Of a DNA stretch of 9,539 bases, positions 7,203 through 9,539 are shown piece after piece. Position numbers and translations under genes: made by a program. Source of the DNA: 66-474 sp036568625 (GTDB lineage Bacteria > Pseudomonadota > Gammaproteobacteria > Xanthomonadales > Rhodanobacteraceae); contig DATCSF010000214.1 of assembly GCA_036568625.1 (NCBI GenBank), forward strand, positions 1-9,539. The letters are read 5' to 3'. Each line of letters opens with the position of its first letter. Position 1 is the stretch's first letter. The notes below the pieces were generated by a model. It was not told where the DNA came from. It made no database searches and saw only the letters and a program-made list of their open reading frames with translations.

Positions 7203-8381
7203 ATGACCTTCATCCGCATGTCCGAGCTTGATCTCTCCGGAAAGCGCGTCCTGATCCGCGAGGATTTGAACGTGCCAATCCAGGACGGCAAGATCACCTC
7301 CACGCAGCGGCTCGACGCGGCGTTGCCGACCGTTCGCGCCGCGCGCGACGCGGGCGCGGCGGTGCTGGTGATGTCGCATCTCGGCCGTCCCAAGGAAGGC
7401 GTGTTCGACGAAACACAATCGCTGAAGCCGGTGGCCGAATGGTTGTCGGAAAAACTCGGCACCAAGGTGCGCCTGCAGCGCGACTACCTCGACGGTGTTG
7501 CGGCAAAAACGGGTGAAGTGGTGCTGCTGGAAAACTGCCGGATGAACGTCGGCGAAAAGTCCGACGACGAGGCGCTCGCGAAAAAATACGCCGCGTTGTG
7601 CGACGTATTCGTGATGGATGCGTTCGGCACCGCGCACCGCGCGCAGGCTTCCACCCACGGCGTGGCAAAGTTCGCCAGGACCGCGTGCGCGGGCCCGCTG
7701 CTGGCGACCGAACTGGACGCGCTCGGCAAGGCGGTGCGCGACCCCGCGCGCCCGCTGCTGGCGATCGTCGCAGGCTCCAAGGTTTCCACCAAGCTCGACC
7801 TGTTGCAGAACCTCGTGCAAAGGGTCGATCAGTTGATCGTGGGCGGCGGCATCGCCAACACCTTCATCGCGGCGGCGGGCCACAACGTCGGCAAATCATT
7901 GTTCGAGGCCGATCTGCTGGAGGCCGCGCGCAAGGTGATCGACAGCGCCGCGCAGCGCGGCGCCGACGTGCCGATCCCGAGCGACGTGGTGACGGCGCCG
8001 AAGTTCGCAGCCGACGCGCCGGCCACGGTGAAACCGGTCGACCAGGTCGGCGATGACGAGATGATCCTGGACATCGGCCCTGAGACCGCCCGGCGCTACG
8101 CCGACCTGATCGCGAAGGCGGGCACGGTGGTGTGGAACGGTCCTGTCGGCGTATTCGAATTCGACGCGTTCGGCCGCGGCACCGAAACCCTGGCGCGCGC
8201 CATCGCGGATTCGAAGGCGTTCTCGATTGCGGGCGGCGGCGACACCCTGGCTGCCGTCGACAAATACGGCATCGCGGACAAGGTGTCATACATCTCGACC
8301 GGCGGCGGCGCGTTCCTGGAATTCCTCGAAGGCAAGGTGCTGCCGGCCGTCGCGATCCTGGAACAGCGCTCACGAGCATGA
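7203..8381 (+). CDS. pgk: Phosphoglycerate kinase
   Basis: Glycolytic/gluconeogenic enzyme transferring phosphate between 1,3-bisphosphoglycerate and ADP in the cytoplasm. The 392-aa protein is of standard size with both lobes. The N-lobe carries the family signature RVLIREDLNVP (15-25), SHLGRP (58-63) and DAFGTAHRAQAS (139-150), which contact phosphoglycerate. The C-lobe carries GSKVSTK (191-197), GGGIANTF (214-221), GKSL (230-233), WNGPVGVFE (311-319), GGGDT (344-348) and STGGGAFLEFLEGK (365-378), which form the nucleotide site and hinge. Start at 7203 is chosen from the GGAG site. The sequence reads like xanthomonad Pgk. In many relatives pgk is followed by pyk or fba, but here the next gene on the same strand is a GH3 glycosidase 111 nt downstream with its own promoter, so pgk seems to form its own unit. 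No strong terminator is seen after the stop. The only candidate is a short 11-nt palindrome at 8425-8435 followed by TTT. Confidence 0.98.
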   Translation: MTFIRMSELDLSGKRVLIREDLNVPIQDGKITSTQRLDAALPTVRAARDAGAAVLVMSHLGRPKEGVFDETQSLKPVAEWLSEKLGTKVRLQRDYLDGVAAKTGEVVLLENCRMNVGEKSDDEALAKKYAALCDVFVMDAFGTAHRAQASTHGVAKFARTACAGPLLATELDALGKAVRDPARPLLAIVAGSKVSTKLDLLQNLVQRVDQLIVGGGIANTFIAAAGHNVGKSLFEADLLEAARKVIDSAAQRGADVPIPSDVVTAPKFAADAPATVKPVDQVGDDEMILDIGPETARRYADLIAKAGTVVWNGPVGVFEFDAFGRGTETLARAIADSKAFSIAGGGDTLAAVDKYGIADKVSYISTGGGAFLEFLEGKVLPAVAILEQRSRA

Positions 8382-8436
8382 ACCGCCCTTTCTGACCCGG
8401 GTTGCTGCACATTTCCCTCCGGACGCGCCTGGCGCT

Positions 8437-8465
8437 TTGCAACCGCCAATGAAAACGTTTACATT
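8437..8465 (+). promoter_or_regulatory. Probable promoter of the GH3 gene
   Basis: TTGCAA (8437-8442) and TACATT (8460-8465) each match 4/6 of the sigma70 hexamers and are spaced exactly 17 nt apart. Transcription would begin near 8472, leaving a leader of about 21 nt that contains the GH3 ribosome site. The LacI-type palindrome at 8450-8463 covers the downstream spacer and part of the -10, which strengthens the call. Confidence 0.5.
8450..8463. promoter_or_regulatory. LacI-family operator (cre-like palindrome)
   Basis: TGAAAACGTTTACA is nearly palindromic about a central CG. It fits every position of the general LacI/CcpA-type consensus TGWAANCGNTNWCA. It lies in the spacer and -10 of the predicted GH3 promoter, 29 nt before the start codon, a classical place for repression. 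LacI-family regulators commonly control glycosidase and sugar-uptake genes in xanthomonads and related Proteobacteria. The regulator and its sugar effector are not in the window, so which protein binds is inference. Confidence 0.6.
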
Positions 8466-8482
8466 CCCAAGCCCGGCGACAG

Positions 8483-8486
8483 AGGA
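8483..8486 (+). promoter_or_regulatory. Ribosome binding site of the GH3 gene
   Basis: AGGA sits 6 nt before ATG 8493 and fixes the start. No ATG, GTG or TTG codon occurs in this frame between 8448 and 8493. Confidence 0.65.
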
Positions 8487-8492
8487 ACGACG

Positions 8493-9539
8493 ATGTTCGC
8501 ATCCCTGGCTGGAGCCGCATTCATGCTGGCCGCCACCCAAGCACCCGCGCCCGCGCCCGCGCCGGCGCCCTCGTCATCGCTCGATGGACAGGCAATGCAC
8601 GCCTTCGTCGACGGTCTGCTCGGACGCATGACGCTGGAGGAAAAGGTCGGCCAGCTCACCATCGTGGGCGAAGACCGCGACCACCTGCAGAAGCTGATCC
8701 GGGAAGGCAAGATCGGCGGCACCAATGGCGTGCTGGGAGACAAGCCGGATCTGGCCGGCCACCTGCGCCACCTGCAGGGGGTCGCCATGCAATCGCGGCT
8801 GAAGATCCCGCTGTGGTTCATGGGCGACGTCTGCCACGGCTTTCGCACCATCTTTCCGGTCCCGCTGGCGATGGCCGCGACCTGGGATCCGCACCTGTGG
8901 CAACGCGTCAATCGTGCGGCGGCGCAGGAAGCAACCTCGGTGGGGGTGGACTGGACGTTCTGCCCGATGGTGGACCTCGGGCGCGATCCGCGCTGGGGAC
9001 GCGTCGTCGAAGGGGCCGGCGAAGATCCGTACCTCGGCTCGGCGATGGCGCAGGCACAGGTGCGCGGTTTCCAGGGCGATGATCTGGCCGCACCGGACAC
9101 CATGATGGCCACCATCAAGCACTTCGCCGGTTACGGCGCAGTGGAAGCCGGCCTCGACTACACCTCGGCGTACCTGCCCGAGCGCGAGTTCCGCGACGTT
9201 TACCTGCCGCCCTACCACGCTGCCGTGGATGCCGGCGCGGGCTCGGTCATGGCGGCTTTCATTTCGCTGGACGGGATTCCCGCCAGTGGCGACCGCACGC
9301 TGTTGACGGACCTGCTGCGCAAGCGCTGGGGCTTCGATGGCCTGATCGTGTCCGATTACGACGCCGTGCCGCAACTGCAATTGCAGGGCGTCGCCGCCCG
9401 CGTCGCGGACGCGGTGCGCATCGCGCTGCACGCCGGCATCGACGTCGATCTGCACAGCGGCACCTACCTGGAACAGTTGCCGGCGCTGGTGCGCGCGGGC
9501 AAGGTGCCGATGGCGGAAGTGGACGCCGCGGTGCGCCGC
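8493..9539 (+). CDS. BglX-like family 3 glycoside hydrolase (3' truncated by window end)
   Basis: Probable exported or periplasmic beta-glucosidase releasing glucose or related sugars from beta-linked oligosaccharides. The 349 visible codons cover the N-terminal (beta/alpha)8 domain and run open off the window. E. coli BglX is about 765 aa, so roughly half is seen. BglX-type features appear in order: RMTLEEKVGQL (45-55), MGDVCHGFRTIFPVPLAMA (110-128, substrate Asp112), MVDLGRDPRWGR.VEG.GEDPYL (159-181), IKHFAGYGAVE (208-218, sugar-binding Lys209-His210) and GFDGLIVSDYDAV (280-292), where Asp288 is the expected nucleophile. The acid/base region and C-terminal domain lie outside. The N-terminus is odd: MFASLAGAAFMLAATQ is a short hydrophobic segment without the usual Lys/Arg, followed by five Ala-Pro repeats (17-26). 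Specificity (glucosidase, xylosidase or other) cannot be set from this part. Likely controlled by the LacI-type site upstream. Confidence 0.93.
   Translation, partial: MFASLAGAAFMLAATQAPAPAPAPAPSSSLDGQAMHAFVDGLLGRMTLEEKVGQLTIVGEDRDHLQKLIREGKIGGTNGVLGDKPDLAGHLRHLQGVAMQSRLKIPLWFMGDVCHGFRTIFPVPLAMAATWDPHLWQRVNRAAAQEATSVGVDWTFCPMVDLGRDPRWGRVVEGAGEDPYLGSAMAQAQVRGFQGDDLAAPDTMMATIKHFAGYGAVEAGLDYTSAYLPEREFRDVYLPPYHAAVDAGAGSVMAAFISLDGIPASGDRTLLTDLLRKRWGFDGLIVSDYDAVPQLQLQGVAARVADAVRIALHAGIDVDLHSGTYLEQLPALVRAGKVPMAEVDAAVRR
8541..8570 (+). repeat. Hexanucleotide tandem repeat encoding (Ala-Pro)5
   Basis: Five copies of a GCRCCS unit (GCACCC, three GCGCCC-type copies with one GCGCCG, then GCGCCC) encode a five-fold Ala-Pro linker between the leader and the catalytic domain of the GH3 protein. 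Six-base units keep the frame, so copy-number change would alter only linker length. Confidence 0.7.

Noticed and set aside
8425..8438. GCGCC-T-GGCGC followed by TTT after pgk, as a possible terminator
   Set aside because: The real stem would be at most 4 bp after leaving a loop, the T-run is three bases, and it runs into the GH3 -35 box. Too weak.
8449..8631. Short + strand frame starting at ATG 8449 between pgk and the GH3 gene
   Set aside because: It is out of frame with the GH3 gene, its ATG lies inside the operator/-10 region, and its translation is Arg/Pro-rich with no ribosome site.

Overview
The window looks like ordinary chromosome from a GC-rich gammaproteobacterium, most likely the Xanthomonadales/Lysobacterales (a Rhodanobacteraceae- or Xanthomonas-like genome). 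This rests on the strong G/C bias at third codon positions, on the phosphoglycerate kinase and MaiA proteins that read like the xanthomonad versions, and on a small secreted DUF4124-type protein of a sort common in that group. This is recognition from memory, not a database search. No phage, IS, CRISPR, tRNA or rRNA is visible.

Layout: (1) 1-902, metF (methylenetetrahydrofolate reductase), preceded by a palindromic possible operator. (2) 986-2392, two exported proteins on the + strand: a 174-aa DUF4124-like protein of unknown function and a DsbC-type periplasmic disulfide isomerase with a CPYC active site. (3) 2563-6417, purL, the full-length large FGAM synthase, with a perfect TATAAT -10 box inside a 15-bp palindrome. 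(4) 7095-6427 on the minus strand, maiA (maleylacetoacetate isomerase), convergent with purL across a 9-nt gap and divergent from pgk. (5) 7203-8381, pgk. (6) 8493 to the window end, the 5' part of a BglX-like family 3 glycoside hydrolase. It has its own promoter, and a sequence matching the LacI-family operator consensus lies across that promoter.

Most genes are housekeeping: C1/methionine (metF), purine synthesis (purL), aromatic amino acid catabolism (maiA) and glycolysis (pgk). They look like separate transcription units and do not form one pathway. Two local links are plausible. The disulfide isomerase sits beside a small exported protein whose mature form has four cysteines. The sugar-cleaving GH3 enzyme starts a probably sugar-regulated unit next to pgk, and genes beyond the window may belong to it.

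I found no convincing new defence, mobile or RNA system. The best lead is the GH3 promoter/operator. The palindromes at metF and purL and the uncharacterised C-terminal part of the DUF4124-like protein are secondary leads.
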